A stretch of 64,000 bases of DNA from Atopsyche davidsoni (lineage: Eukaryota; Arthropoda; Insecta; Trichoptera; Hydrobiosidae), in contig JAILWY010000021.1 of the NCBI GenBank assembly GCA_022113835.1, positions 3,968,001-4,032,000 of the forward strand, given 5' to 3'. The notes beneath the pieces were generated by a model. That model worked only from the letters and a program-made list of their open reading frames with translations. It did not search any database and had not been told where the DNA came from. Made by a program: the position numbers and the translations under genes. Positions 38,001-52,100 of this stretch are shown one piece after another. Each line of letters starts with the position of its first letter. The first letter of the stretch is position 1.

Positions 38001-41000
38001 AGTCTGCATTACCAGCCGTATAATGCGGCGATATTTCCCGCTTTTCCTTATAGCCGTGGCGACCATTGCGCCAACCCATCGGCGCCTAACCTCTGGTCCG
38101 CGACCAACATGGCAGACATAATCTACCGAAGTTACACAAACCGTCTCAATAACTACTAAAACTGATATAATTATTATGTAAGAAAAATAGGGCAACGCTT
38201 TAATAAATTTATTGAAATCGATTTTCCTTTAATTGTGATTAACTCATCAGAGGTACATATATTATATGTGTCGCTACATACAAGCGTGTTCATAAATAAT
38301 TCATATTGTATAACTGTAAGATATCAAGGAAAAACTCATAATAATTTTAAATCAATACATGTTTTATATAAATTTTAGAAATAAACCAATGAAGTTATTA
38401 CATTAATAAAATGAGTTATTATTATATTCATTAATAATATAGTATGAATTAATAAATGTAATATTATATCCATTTTAATAAGATACTATGATTCTATCAA
38501 GATCAAGATCAAGTGTGATTTTATTTGTTTCTTAACGAATTCCCGGATAAATAGATAGTTCATTTTTTTATTTAGTATGTTGAGCTATGAATTGCTGATA
38601 TGTGGGTTTTTAAAGGTGCTTGTGCAGGAAAGGTTTATGGTTTGCTTCCTGTCTGGTTGCTATTCCGTGCACAGGCGACGCTGGTATCGGCCCGTTAATC
38701 CTAATGCGCAATGTTTATTTTTGAAACTAACTTTGTGAAGGTTTTTCTGTGCCGTCCCCCCGAAGTGTCGCTTTACGATCATATTAATATTTATCTCCGC
38801 CCTTGTCTGATAATGCTTTTCTATTATCTTTTATTTTGCTTCTTATCGTTTTATTAAACTTGCTCCTTTTTTAGTATTGTAACCCTTACGTGAACTGCAA
38901 TCTCAGATACGAATAAAAATGTTATTTTTTAAATGAGTAAATATCACGGTTAAATTTACGAGCCAACATATTTTTAAAAATATTGCAACAAAATATTACC
39001 TGCGTATTCTTGTAATACTGTCACAAAACGTCCCTAAAGATTCAAAATATCTCAACACGGATATTAATTATTTCATGTGTAGAAAGGCTTACAACATTTA
39101 AAATTAAACATGTTTAATAATTCTAACGTTTTTGGTGTCCAGAGAGTTGTATGTTTTTACGACACTCTGTTTTTTTTACTATTGAAGTTTCGCATGAATT
39201 TGAAATAGATTTACAAAAACAAGCTTGGGCGTAAAATTAAAACATGTTGATAAAATACTTACCCCATTAAAAAAAAAATGAAAAAAAGCGCGTTCTTAAA
39301 AATCTTTATTTACAACCCTAAATCGTAATTGACTGCCTTTTAAAATCCTTTCAGTCACAAAACTCACCATCCAATTACCGGACGTAATCCCAGCAGCGCA
39401 AAGTTTCAAGCGGCCTAGTAACCCATCGATTTTGTGTAAACAAGAAAAGCTCCGCAGTTGCTGGATTTCCTGAAAAAGTCTCCAGCAATCAAGCCTTATG
39501 CCCCGCCAGCCGCGGGCAGCCTGAATACTGATGCGCAGGTCAGCTCCTCGGCGGCCTGGTTTGCTAAAGGACAATCAAAGGAATAAACAACCCGGACATT
39601 TGACCGTGGCTTCGTAGTTGTTAAAATAAAAAAATAATACAGTAAAATAAAAGCGCAAAAATTGAAATCCTGCGTGAGAATGCCCGATTTTATGCAAACA
39701 AGCAAAATATTATTTATCTTATATTATACTTATTTTTTATGATTTAAGATTATATGTTTAAAATATCTTGCTAAAAGTACTCCCAAAAATTAGCGAATAG
39801 TTTTTAAGGTAGAGTGTAAAAATAATCGTTTTTTTTTTTCATATTTAAAACGTTTCATACGATGATTATAATTATATAGAATATTTTATAGAAATGGCGT
39901 GCTGATACGAAGTTTTTATCAATTTTAAATAGAATCAGTTAGTAGTAAAAAAATATTTTTTTTGTTTAAAATAGTAAAGCATAATATAGTGATACGATTT
40001 ATAGCTAATATATATTTTAATCATAAAAGTTTGCGCTTCCCTACGACCTCGTCTAAGGTAAACCGTCAGACCTGTAGAATTTTCTCTCTTGGATTTTCCC
40101 CAGTATTTTTCAAACCAGAACTTGTTATGAAGTTTTGTTTTTATCCCGGATACAGATTTTTCCCTCGTCGTGTGGACGTAAAGGTTTCAGTGTAAAAGGC
40201 TTTGTGACTTTTTTATTTGTTTTTTTTTCATGTTCACATTGATTTATTACTTTTTTTATAATAATAGAACCTGTTTGTCATTATCTGATGAGTGACAATA
40301 AAGAACTCGGGTTGCCATTATTTTGTCATTGAATAGCAGGCATTGTTTGATATCTGGTTCATTCATTGAATTGGAGTATAATTCAAATGGCATAAATGCA
40401 GTCGATACGACATACGTGGAGCTCTGAATACTGTACAATCGATACTTCAATATTTTAATTTCAATTTGTTTTTTTAGTGCAAGCGTAATCGTCATCATAT
40501 GTGTTGAAGTTAAACAAAGTTTAAAAAAAATAGTTGTATTTTACAATTCCGTTAAATCTGAGCACATATCTCAATAAGGTATGATGATCTTTACCGAGAC
40601 CACACTGCAAGAGCAAATGGCAGAAGTTGCAGGCCAAAGATAGATTGTAGACTGTAACGGAAGAGACATAATCCCTTCACCTTGTTCAATCGATCAGTGT
40701 CTTCTGTGAAAATGTACATTCCATGCCATTATTAAATATTAACATAATCAATGTTCCCTTTTCCTATCGAACCATCAGCCGGTTAGCGAGCATTAGTTCT
40801 TGTGTTTATTATTGCTTTAAATATTTTAATGATTTTATTTCCAAGTAATAGACTTTGCTTAGAAGTATATAAACGCTATTAATCTCAATTTTAATACGAC
40901 GGTCCTCTTCGTATCTAACTGTAAATTTTTAAGTATTTTTTGGTTTGATGCTACGCATGCTTTTTTAGATATAAAAAAATCAATAACATAGCATTTAAAG

Positions 41001-43683
41001 ACATGGCTATCAAGTCAGGCCACCCATATAATACTCTAAGCAACTAATAACTATGACTTTCCGTGTGTGGCTGTTGACGTGTAAATAATACAAGTAGAAA
41101 TCTATATCAACATCTGTACACCCGTGCCAAATATTTTAGAATACGTTGACCGGTTATTTTTTAGACACAGCATCAAAAATAATATATTATTAGAACCGTA
41201 GGCAAGTACGTACTGAATTCCTTGTTATAGAAATTTAACGAAACATTCGATTATGTTATTATTTGATGCGAATTCTAAAACAATGTATCTAGAGCATTAA
41301 TATGTTATGGGGATTTTTTAATTAGATCCAGGAATTTTATATTATGACTTTTCACACAAATACAGAAGTATTTTTTTGTTATTTTTTACAATTTAAATAC
41401 TTGTACAACTTCAATTGGTAAATGTTATCGATAAATCTATGTATTTTACTTCAACAAAAAAATTATGCTGGGAATAATAAAATGTGCACGATCTTGGTGG
41501 TCTTTTTTAAAAATTTATTTTAAATAAATTTCTTAGTCCCATAACCGTTTATTTATATTTAATATTTGAACATAATGAAATTTAACTAATTCACCATTTA
41601 AGAAAAGACGAATTTTGTGGTAAATCAATGAACAATGACTCTGAATTTAGCAACTTCGAACTCAGGTGGTGAAACCGGGGCTTAGTGTTATTTATTTTTA
41701 ATATCAGTTTTGTTTGTGTGATATAGTATATGCTGAAGAACATTTAGATTAAGATGATTACAAAAGGGAATCGTTGTTTTATTTGATGATTGTTGAGATG
41801 CTGTAACACAATATAAAATATAATTTTACTTTTTATTTTTAAATTGAAACGTATTTATTAACGAAAGCCTCGATCGTCACAGTGGATAGCAATATTACAA
41901 AGTACAACTCACTTGAACACCGAAATCTTGCTCAGAATGTTAATGGGTGTTTAGATACATTTTAATTGAATCGCTTGATAGAATCTTCTGAATTGTTTCC
42001 GCGCATACTTATTTGTTTCGTGTTATTTCCCTGGTGTTGGGGCAATTTAGAGCAAGTAATTAATTCCATTAATTTTCATAAATAAAGATTCTACCCTAAT
42101 TGGTACGTTCTTCTCCGCGCTCTCCGAAGACTTAAGTCTTTTCTTTCTTCTGATAATTAAAATTTCCAGGCGAGTTTCCTGGCTTAAAAAGTTATTTAAT
42201 AAGCGTGAAAATGGGAATTTCTAATCATAAAGCATCGTTAAACTTTTGCAAAAGTAAAGACTCCCTTTGAGTTATTCTATGGCCTAAGTCTTATATGTGA
42301 CTTTATTGAGTTTATTGTAGCATTATCGATGACTTAAGTATACTATAATTGCCAGGAATTTCTGTTAATTTTGCTTCTTTTCAAGTAAAATCAAAAACAT
42401 AATATCTTTTATGGATTTATTGTTTTTTGATTGTATTTAAAACACTAAACGCACTTTAACTATATTTAAAAAAAAAATAATAAAAACATTAACATTTTGG
42501 TGTCACAAAAAAGTTTTTAATTTAGTTACTGACCAATCGTGCCATTTCAACTTTGCTTCAGATGAATGAGTTTTTTTAATTATCGCTTCACAACTTTTTC
42601 GGTTTCTTGAATAACTACCTAATATGCCTTCAGTATTTTCATTCAGATAGTAAAATGAGAATCTTGGCTTGTACCTTTACATTTATAACCTATAAGTAAA
42701 CGTTTTGATCTGAATCGATCATAAAACAATTGTATTTCTTATAAAATTTATCTTATATCTTCAGAATGCTTAAACAGCAAACATAAAATCCTTTAATTTA
42801 GAAACACCTGGCACAAAGAAGATTGCTGTCTTGTTTTCAAAATGTCGATTTCGGTTCCATCTGATTCTAGAACCCTAACATGCATCCAATTTCAACTTCT
42901 GTCTTTCAAACTTCAACCTCTTTAGCAACAAACAAAACTTTTTATTTTATTATAACCATTTATACGAAGATCACTGAATCTCTTGATTAGTTTTCAGTTA
43001 AACACTTTTTTTTTGTTGTTATTTTAATTAAAAATATTCTTACTAAATGCTTATGAATTTAGTTGTTTTTTATCAGATCGAATAAATTAGGTGTTTGTTC
43101 ATTCTTTATATAATTTTTATTTTTTCAGCCTTATTTGTATTCGATTATAAAAAAAGCCTCCCAGAGAATCTCAAATTTTTTGCTTGAGACTCAATATTAT
43201 GATTTTTATATTTTAATCAACCGATAAATCTTCTCTCTGATAATTGATAATAAAATTGAATGAAAATGAAAACCTCAAAAAACATAAACTGTTCGGGCAC
43301 TTAAGTTAACTGTCTTCCTCCCAGTTTGGTGGTTTTAGAGAAAATAACTTAATATACTAAAAAGAGAAAACAAAAAAAATATTTAAAATATAAACCACAA
43401 ACATTTTTAAAATAGAGCTCCAATAAATCTTGCTGTTTATTTTTTCTTTCCAACCGTCTGGAAAAAGTTGCAATTTATAGCATCGTTTTATCACCATCCC
43501 CGCATGTGGAGAAGACTATGATTCGGTCGTAAAACAGTCGATTCCATATGATAACAGTATTATCTAACTTGGTTTGAATTAAACAACATATCTCGTTATT
43601 GAACACGTAATATATTTTTTAATACTTTTTAATGTCTCGCTCACAAGTCGTAAACACCGCTGCATCGCTCCCCGGGCAGTTCT
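38001..43683. other. AT-rich noncoding stretch
   Basis: GC-richer patches at 38000-38130, 38660-38790 and 39340-39620. A 92-residue minus frame at 39296-39574 covers the last and is not recognised. An AT-only near-palindrome lies at about 38400-38465. From about 39700 to 43450 the sequence is strongly AT-rich and featureless. Confidence 0.5.
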
Positions 43684-43712
43684 TCTCCAGTAGCAGCCCC
43701 GGGGACTGGAGA
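43684..43712. repeat. hairpin with CCCCGGGG loop
   Basis: TCTCCAGT and ACTGGAGA form perfect 8-bp arms around a 13-base loop that itself contains the palindrome CCCCGGGG. It lies in a GC-rich patch (43640-43745). Function unknown. Confidence 0.6.
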
Positions 43713-46700
43713 GGCTGGAGGAGATATCCTCACTGGGAACTTCAACCCAAAACTTATTTCCTAAGTGTTTTTTGTTTATTTTATAAGCTCTCTGCTTGTT
43801 TTACTTTTAGCGAAAATTGAGACGATAAAACGTTGCGCACTCAGTACGGGTAATGCAAATGCGATAGCAGATAATGGCTTTTTGACATAATTTTCTATAT
43901 AATTGCGTGTTCACTCGACTCATATTTATATAATTTCATAGTAAAATTATATACGTATTTGTTTAATATAAAAATACTGCGCATTTTAAGCATACTATAA
44001 ACATACGTTATAAATATAGGTATCCACAATGTAATACATTGTTCATGACTATACCTACACAGTATTGACTAACAGGGACTGTTAAACTTATCCAATTTAA
44101 TTTTATATTCATATGTGGGCTCTAGATAGACAATAATACCTGTATGTTAAAATTTAGGATTTAATCTTGCTAATTGAATTTGTCTGCCCATCTGTTCGCG
44201 AGATTTCAGTTATGACCAAATATAATCTTGGGATAACTCGACGTAGGCGGGTCTGATAGTATTTACTGCTTTTGTGTTCAATAACAGGCAGGCAATTGTG
44301 CCGTGGGATGGGCCATTTGTTTCCTAAGCCTTGTTAAGGAGAGAGAGGTCTGATGATGCTCCTCCTACGACGTCTGATGCACAGAACCCTGGCTTCATTT
44401 GAATTAGACCATATCAGACTAAAACAGGTAGTGGCTGCGTTTAGTGAGCTAGAATTGGTACGAAATAGTTTTGACTCCTACGCATTTTATTGCAACATAT
44501 TATACAAAATTAAAAAAATATATTTTTCAGAAAACTTTTATGCAATAGTAATATATATACAATGTTTCAATTCTTGTTGTAAAAATTTGCTATCAAATAT
44601 CTAATCATGATCATAATTTTTTTAACCTTTATGCCATATAGTATTTTAAAAACATATGAATACTTATCTATTATTTTTATTTTGCTTTGAGCTTGTATAG
44701 GCAAGCTCAGATAATCTAAGAACTAAGGCTTTTAGTGAGGCCCCATTACCACCCCGACCTCACCCTAGAGCCTAGACGGATATAGGTTATCTACGCATTT
44801 GTTTGTATATTTAGTGAATAAAGTTAATAAGCTGACATATCTATTGTCCAATAATTCTTTTAAGATAGGAAATATCCAATTGATATTTTTTTAGCATTCG
44901 TTTTGTGCATAAGAAACATTTTCAAAAAAAAATGTTTGTTTTCTCAAAACCTTTCTATACACAATTTAATTATAACAAATACTGATAAAAATGATTAGAC
45001 ATGACATTTATTTATATTCAACGCTTTCAACAAAAAATACCATATGGAATTTCAAAATATTATTTTAAGAAATAAAATACAGACAGTAGTATAATGATAC
45101 AGCGATGCTTTACACTTGCGTATTAATAAAACACTGCGAGTGGTATAATTGTTTAATGAACTGCAATTGTCTGAAGTACAACTAATATGTTCAGGGCAGT
45201 TAATAACACACTCGTATTAATTTTGGCTGTTAAATTTTATACTGACGCTCTTCGGTGGATTTACTTGTGGTAACAATAATCAAGATGGCTAGCTACTCCA
45301 TCAATTGGAAAATAACAAGTTTTACTAATAAAACTGACTTCTAATATAAGCTGTATTTTTCTTCGTTATTTTCTGTGTCGTCCAGGAATGTGGCGATTTC
45401 ATGTTTATTTACGACTTGTTAAGAGCGCTGATATAACGTATTAGATATCTTGTTAAAAAAAATTGTGATATACAGATAATCCTACGCCTGTTTTCGTTTT
45501 AAAATAGACCACACGCTCCTGCCTACGTGTCGCCGAATAGCTGACCGCCCGTCGACTTCATTCAGATTGTAGTTTTTGTATCATTTTGTTGCCCTCTTGA
45601 TTAAATGGTGACTTCATGGTTGTCTGTTCGGCTTTGTGTCCTAATTAAGATATTTGCAGAGCAATTCGTTTGCTTGTTTTAGATTTGAAATTAGTTGATT
45701 AAGCGCTTATATATTGTATACATCCAGCCTCGTACGATATCTTTTTATAAACATTTTTTATTTAGTAATTAAAAAGCAATAAACCTTAATTATTTATACA
45801 TTTCGATGTGCGTCAGTCGTTCTGACCGCCGCACTGTTTCTGAATAACTGATATTTAGAATTTTCCTTTTTACGATAAATGGTATATATTTGCAGATCTG
45901 TTATACCTAGTTAACGAGCACACAATATAAAAATTTGTGATATATCAGCTGACTCTATTATTTGCAGAGTTGTTTTGCTTTTTACAACAGTGTGTGAGCT
46001 GCACATATCTTTACAGATCGGCAATATCCGGAAGAGTCATGTTTATTTTATAACTTTGTCAATCGCGTTTATAACCCACGCATGAAAGTGGTAAAGAATA
46101 ACACGAGTATTTAGGATTGATATTCCTGAATTGCTTTGTGGAGGAAGGGGAGTACTCATGAAACTCCGATTATATTCTCTCGGGGTGTTTTCAACAAACG
46201 GGCGATTTCAGTCTCCTGCCGTTTATTTTGGGCCCCTCGAGTAACACGTTTGAATTACTGATGAAGTTTGGTCATTTTCTAATCTGCTTTAATTCGTGTC
46301 AAGAAAGCTATATTAGATATTTTAAATATACTGTTACAATTGAAGTCTCATACGAACTCTTATTTTCCTTTTCAAGTGCTATTTTTATGTTTTGTGAATC
46401 ACCTCTGTTGAAGAACAGCCTTTGCAAAATCATTTAAAATTATTCACACAGCATTTGGATTTTTTTAGGAAAAATGAACCTCTTTCTGTAGAATAAAATT
46501 CATAATAAAACTTAGCATAATTGCTCGCATGTCCCGCTTGTGTGATACAAACAAAAATTTATTCTTCCCGAAGGAGTCTGGCTGAATTTATTTAAAAGGG
46601 ATAAAAACTTGTAATAAAATAAAATGCCACGATTGGGGGAAATTTTATCATCAATTTGAACCTTTTTTCATCCATAATAGAATAAGTTCCGAGGGAATGT

Positions 46701-48878
46701 GTACTTTTTGTGGAAAGTAATTTTTCCCTTCCATCAATTTCTGTTTGGGGAACCCCCAGGCCAGGGACTCTCAACCCTTTCTCTTTAATAATCATGATCT
46801 TAGGATAATATTTGGTTACAGGATTTCCTGCTTAATCTTTTATTACTTATAAACATTCATTTAATTAATTAAAAAAAGGTATTGTTCAAAGTACTTCAAT
46901 TTTATTGGAAACCAACATGATATTTTTAAAGGATCTGAGAGCTTTTATTTTTATAATTAAGTGATGGTGCTTAAAATACGCCATAGTTACTATCTTTGGA
47001 TACGACGCTTAGGTTTTGGTAGTAAAGTTATCTTTAGGAAATTAATAATGAGGGTTGCACTTTAGCTAAAGATATTTATTTATACCAATTTTAATCAAAT
47101 ACTTCTCTAAGTTGAAGTAAAAAAGTAGATTACGTACCAGGCATAAATTTACAATAACGTAAGAGACTCCACACATTCACGCATACTCTCCCGTTTTTTC
47201 TACGGAAATTTTGAGTATGCGGGGGTGAAATTGCTACCCGAGTAAGGTGCATATAACTTTTCTAGTATTTTTATTATGATCGTACGAAAGCACTCGCCTT
47301 TATGAATTATATAATTTCAGTTCCAGTGTCGGGAGGACCAAATGTAAATTGCAGAATGTGCATCCCCACCGACTGGAGGAGCTTTGTTCTTCGTGCTTCC
47401 AGCCCTAACGGAATTTATTTTTATGAATTTTTCTGATTTCGTCTAGAGTTTATGTCCGCTGTGTAAATGCCGGGGGTTTTATCTCTGGAACCGTTGCTCT
47501 TCATCCCCTACAAATGAATAAAAGTTGCTTCTGCAATGATATATGAAATGTGCAAATAATAATTTTATATTATCATAATACGTTTGATCAATGAATTTGT
47601 TATCGTGTCGTTTAATTAGACAATATCCCCCGGAATATACGGAAGTGCATAATGACGATAGTGGTTTTATGCCAATATTTTGTGCAATTTGAAAAAAATT
47701 GCTTCGACAGTGTGGAATGCACGTGCATAAATAAATTTTTATTATTTAAAAAAATCGTTTGATTATAAAGTGTGTAAAATTTTATCTTATCATTATCAAT
47801 ACACAGAGAAGAAGTCTGTAGTTTTTATTTTAATCTCAACAAAATTAAAAGTGACTGTGCGGAATAAGTAAGAATGTAAGAAATTGATTTGCAATTATAA
47901 TCTCAAGGTTTTATAAAAATAAATCCATTCAATTTATAAAATAGGATGCTTAATATTTAATTGAATAATAAAACGAAACATACTAGAAGAAACGATGTGG
48001 TTATCGCTGGTAATTTCTAACTAGTATATTCTAGTTTATTAGTAATGTTTTAGTTAAAAAAAACTTTTACGATCTATAATAATATGTTTCAAAGTTACTA
48101 TCATTTTTAGTTAATTTAGTTCCGAGTACGTAATGGACTCTCATAAAACTAACGCCTTTGTTATTCCATACATAATGGGCAGACCTGTTCCATTGTCCTA
48201 TTTTTACTACCGCATTTTACCCCCCATTACCCAATCCATTTTCTATTAGTTGATTAATATTATTATTATTATTTCTTTTCAGGTATGTTGCAGTCGATTC
48301 TTTTATCAATTGCCAGGATGGCGTGACAGGTGAATATCCAGTGCTGATTACAATGGCAGAGATACGAACTTTCATAATGATTTTATATTTTCTTATCTTA
48401 TCACGCGAAAATAGACCATGTATACTATTTCGTACAATTTTATCCACAAATAATGTTTTAAAACATTATCAAATATTCTTATGTTTTAGGTTGACAGCAA
48501 TAATTTTAATTTATTTTGTATGTGTTGAATTCAGATTTTCAACGAATGTTACGTATTTACTCCACGAACACCTTATAATTTTTCTTATTCAAATGTTTTA
48601 TTATTTTATTTCATAAACTGTTTTCTAATAATAACAGTTTATATACTCTTTACCTAATACATATATCAGACTATAAATTGTTTCAATGAAATACTGTGAA
48701 CGGTTGTAATTTCTTTGAATTCTTACAATTCGTTTCACGTTTCTTTTGTGATAACTTATGTACCAACATTATGTTCATTTATGTAAATATAGATGAGCGC
48801 TCGGTCGTAATGAATAAATATTTGTTTGTTTTTTGTTTATTAACTTAACGGAAGAAGATAAATCAAAATACACGCACC
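43713..48878. other. AT-rich noncoding stretch
   Basis: GC-richer patches at about 44200-44420, 44730-44780, 46130-46260 and 47160-47520. CACGTG at 47720. No gene or element recognised. Confidence 0.5.
44688..44709. repeat. perfect 8-bp inverted repeat
   Basis: TGAGCTTG, a 6-base loop TATAGG, then CAAGCTCA. It is followed by a C-rich patch at 44735-44775. No RNA gene is recognised. Confidence 0.6.
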
Positions 48879-49160
48879 TCAATTCTTTACTGACAATATC
48901 AATTCATCCACCCATGTAGGTACCTGCCAGTTCAAATGAAAGCAAATTAGCCTCTCCACCATTTCAACATCCAGACCGCTTATTTCCATCTTCACGTCTC
49001 GAATGCCCTGACAGGTACAAGTCCTTCTCATCTGTTTCAATTTGTGGCACATGATATTTTCGACTCCTCCATTGAGACTAACTAGCTTCTTTGTTTGCTT
49101 ATTAAACGCTTCTTCTTTGGAAATCCAACGCCGGGTCGCGTGAAAAGAAAAATATTTCAT
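48879..49160 (-). CDS. hypothetical 93-residue reading frame
   Basis: A frame from ATG at 49160 to TGA at 48879 runs through a patch that is GC-richer than its surroundings. The product is hydrophilic with a Cys pair (RTCTCQG) and a helical-looking C-terminal part (DVEMVERLICFHLNWQ). Inside it, 48924-49007 is bracketed by CTGTCAG and CAG then GTACCT; this would be an 84-bp exon in phase 0 at both ends. The pyrimidine tract before that acceptor is weak. No family recognised and no poly(A) or promoter signal stands out. It may be chance. Confidence 0.22.
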   Translation of the reverse strand: MKYFSFHATRRWISKEEAFNKQTKKLVSLNGGVENIMCHKLKQMRRTCTCQGIRDVKMEISGLDVEMVERLICFHLNWQVPTWVDELILSVKN

Positions 49161-52100
49161 CTCGCATTAACTCTGGACATAAAACTAGTAGTATAAATTA
49201 AATTCTACTAATAGTGTGATAAAAGAATAAGTTAAGGTTGTATTAACTTATGGACGAGATGTAATTATGTTTGTTTTGCCTTTGAATATATTTTTTTCTC
49301 AGAGATTTAGATGTTCACTCATCACGTGAAGAGTAGTAAAATTATGCTTCGATTTTTTTTATCGGCTACTACTTCCACATTCCATAAAAAGTAAAGAGCT
49401 TTTTCATACGTTTGATAAACAGAGTTAATATGTGATCACGTATATTTAATTAGTTAAAATAAATAAAAATGATGTGCTTACAAATCGTGTATTGTTTCAT
49501 CACAGTGAGTTATTTTAAGTTATGCATATGTTCATAAACACAAAATATTATTATTAACTTAAAAGCAAAGATCCATTTATAACTAAATACGACTTTGATT
49601 AATATTGCGATAATGTTTACATATCACAATGAATTTAAAGATGCGTACCAAATATTCTTGTTTTATTTTTGGAAACACGGTGGAAGTAACAGACCCTCAC
49701 GTGAACACTTTCGTTCTCCGCGAAAACATTACTCAGCTTGAAATCAGTTTCTAAGGAGTAAAGCATGGGACTCGTCCGGCCTGTTTCAATAATGCCATTC
49801 GAATTCGTGTAAATTATGTATGTACAAGCATTTTTATTCTCCCGCTTCTTTCCCTCCTCAAGCGACACCGACAGCAAGTTAATCCTCAATCTTCATGTGG
49901 GATTTCTTTCATTCTGTCTGCGGACCTCGATCTCCATCTTGAATAGCAGAGCGTATTTATTGCGAAGATTCGAATGCGAATGGCTCGGTCTCTTAATTTC
50001 GAATGCATGCAGAGCTTTTTATAAATCTGCTTCGTGCGATGCGTTCGTATCAAAAAATTTAGCATGAACCGTCGTAGCCATACTGGAAATATCAACGAAT
50101 AAGCAACATTCAGCTTCAATATCGAATGCAACTCAACACGTGATTAACAATTCTGTTATGCATATAATATTTTATATTCCAAGTTTACATTAAAGTTGAT
50201 AATTGAACATTCAGAATGTCAGCGTCATTACTTGGATCGTATTTCTATACAAATGTTTTTTTAATCATAATCATTTATGAATGCATCTAAAATGTAAACG
50301 TGTTTTTATACAGTCCAGCATGCATTTGAGTACCAAAGATGTTATTTCAAAAGAGAGTTATATAAGTTTTTATGAAGAATAAACAATTACATTATAATTT
50401 TTATTGCAATAATCATAATATATGCGTATTTTTGTTCGTTTGATTTAATTTTTACGAAATGTCTTACAAAAGCAAATAAAAAAAACATGTGTAATAGAGG
50501 TTGTGTTATTCTTAGCACCGTTTACTGCAAGTGGATATAGAGGTATCCACAGTGTAGTTTGATATTGTCTCACGTATGATGAATGTGCACGCCCCATAGA
50601 GCTATAGAAAATACCATAAAAGCTAATATAAAGTTGTTCAACTATGTTATCTGACTTGTTCTGAAGTCAGACATGATACACTTTTGTTCCTTCTTCAGTC
50701 TCCCGCAAACAAAAGATACCCCGCAGACAAATAAACGCGGTATTTTCTTAGCAAATCGACGCAACCCCTGCGCTAGTATCAGACGTCATCCCCTTGCAAC
50801 GACATTGAGCACTGGTTCCTAATCTGTTCTTGACCTAAACCCTTCAAGTTTTTTATATCTCTACAAGTTTATAAATATTTATACCAATTTTAAACCGAAA
50901 CTAAAACTACATCACCTGTTTCTCAAAAGATTTGTATTGTAATAGTTTTGTATGGATATCTTTGTATGAGTCAGTAGTCTTGGTTACTGTAGTTCATTTC
51001 GAAAGTAAAATATTATTTTTATATCATTTCAAGTTTATTCAACATATATGAGTTCATTCAGTTTATCGTTTGTAGTTCATCGTATTAAATCTGTTCCTAG
51101 TGAGGTCGCGTTTGGAAGCACTGGCCCCAGTGACGATGAGAAATGCCCCGCGAGTTTTATCTGGCAGAAGTTTGGACGGCGAGCGGTTTGCCCGCTGCAC
51201 AAATACTTCCCCGACTTCCCCGCAAATTACTTACACAGATGTGCCCCAAATTAATCGGGGACCGGAACGACGCCCTGCCTCATACACGCCAGAGACTTAG
51301 CCCCTCCCCGCCCGTCACTATGATAATACTATCTTCGATGTTATCTCGCCATTGTTCATTATTGGTGTTATTATTCGTGTCTCTATTCAGCTAAGCGCGA
51401 AAAGAAAACAGAATCAGTTCGAATAACAACTTAGATTAATCTTTGTTTATTTTTTTAAAACTTAATCTTTATCTATTGATTTTTAATTTACTGTTAATAT
51501 TTATATTGTTTGAAAACGTAGAAGATAATTTTTTGTTTCAGTTAGCTTATATCACAAGAAAACCCTGTGGAGACCTTTAACGTTTTCACAAAATTATTAT
51601 GCACGAATGATATATTTATGGCAGCTGTATTTTTTATTGTTTAAAACGATCGACGCATGATTTCATGCTATCGCATTCAACGAGGCGTTAAAAATCAGAG
51701 CAAACCCACACTGCTCCAAAAACTAGAATGATAGTAATTTCAGTTTTGTAAACCACAGCTGTGTATTAAAATTTACAGTCAGAAAATGTTAATTAGATTG
51801 ATTACTGGATTTGTTCACTAATATTGGTATTAGATGTTTTGATTGTATACCCTCACATTTTTATAATATTATTTGTAGTTTGTCGAAATAAAATATCAGT
51901 GATATATATCATTTTGAAATTACTGCTCAAAAATCAAACAAACATAGTTTTTCCCTTATGGAGTTATGCTTACTTTGTGTTTCTCGCGTTCCGTCAAATC
52001 TTGATAAACTGCACATATGGAAACCCTTCTCCACACCTCCGCTTTGTGGAAAGACTAGTAAGACCCCTATAATTTTACCGTGTTCAAACAAAATTCACTT

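Noticed and set aside
39013..39030. TAATACTGTCA, matching the start of miR-8
   Set aside because: The sequence after the seed differs and no hairpin arm was seen.
49635..50131. Three overlapping frames of 81-84 residues on both strands
   Set aside because: No family motif, overlapping in opposite directions, and confined to a GC-richer patch.
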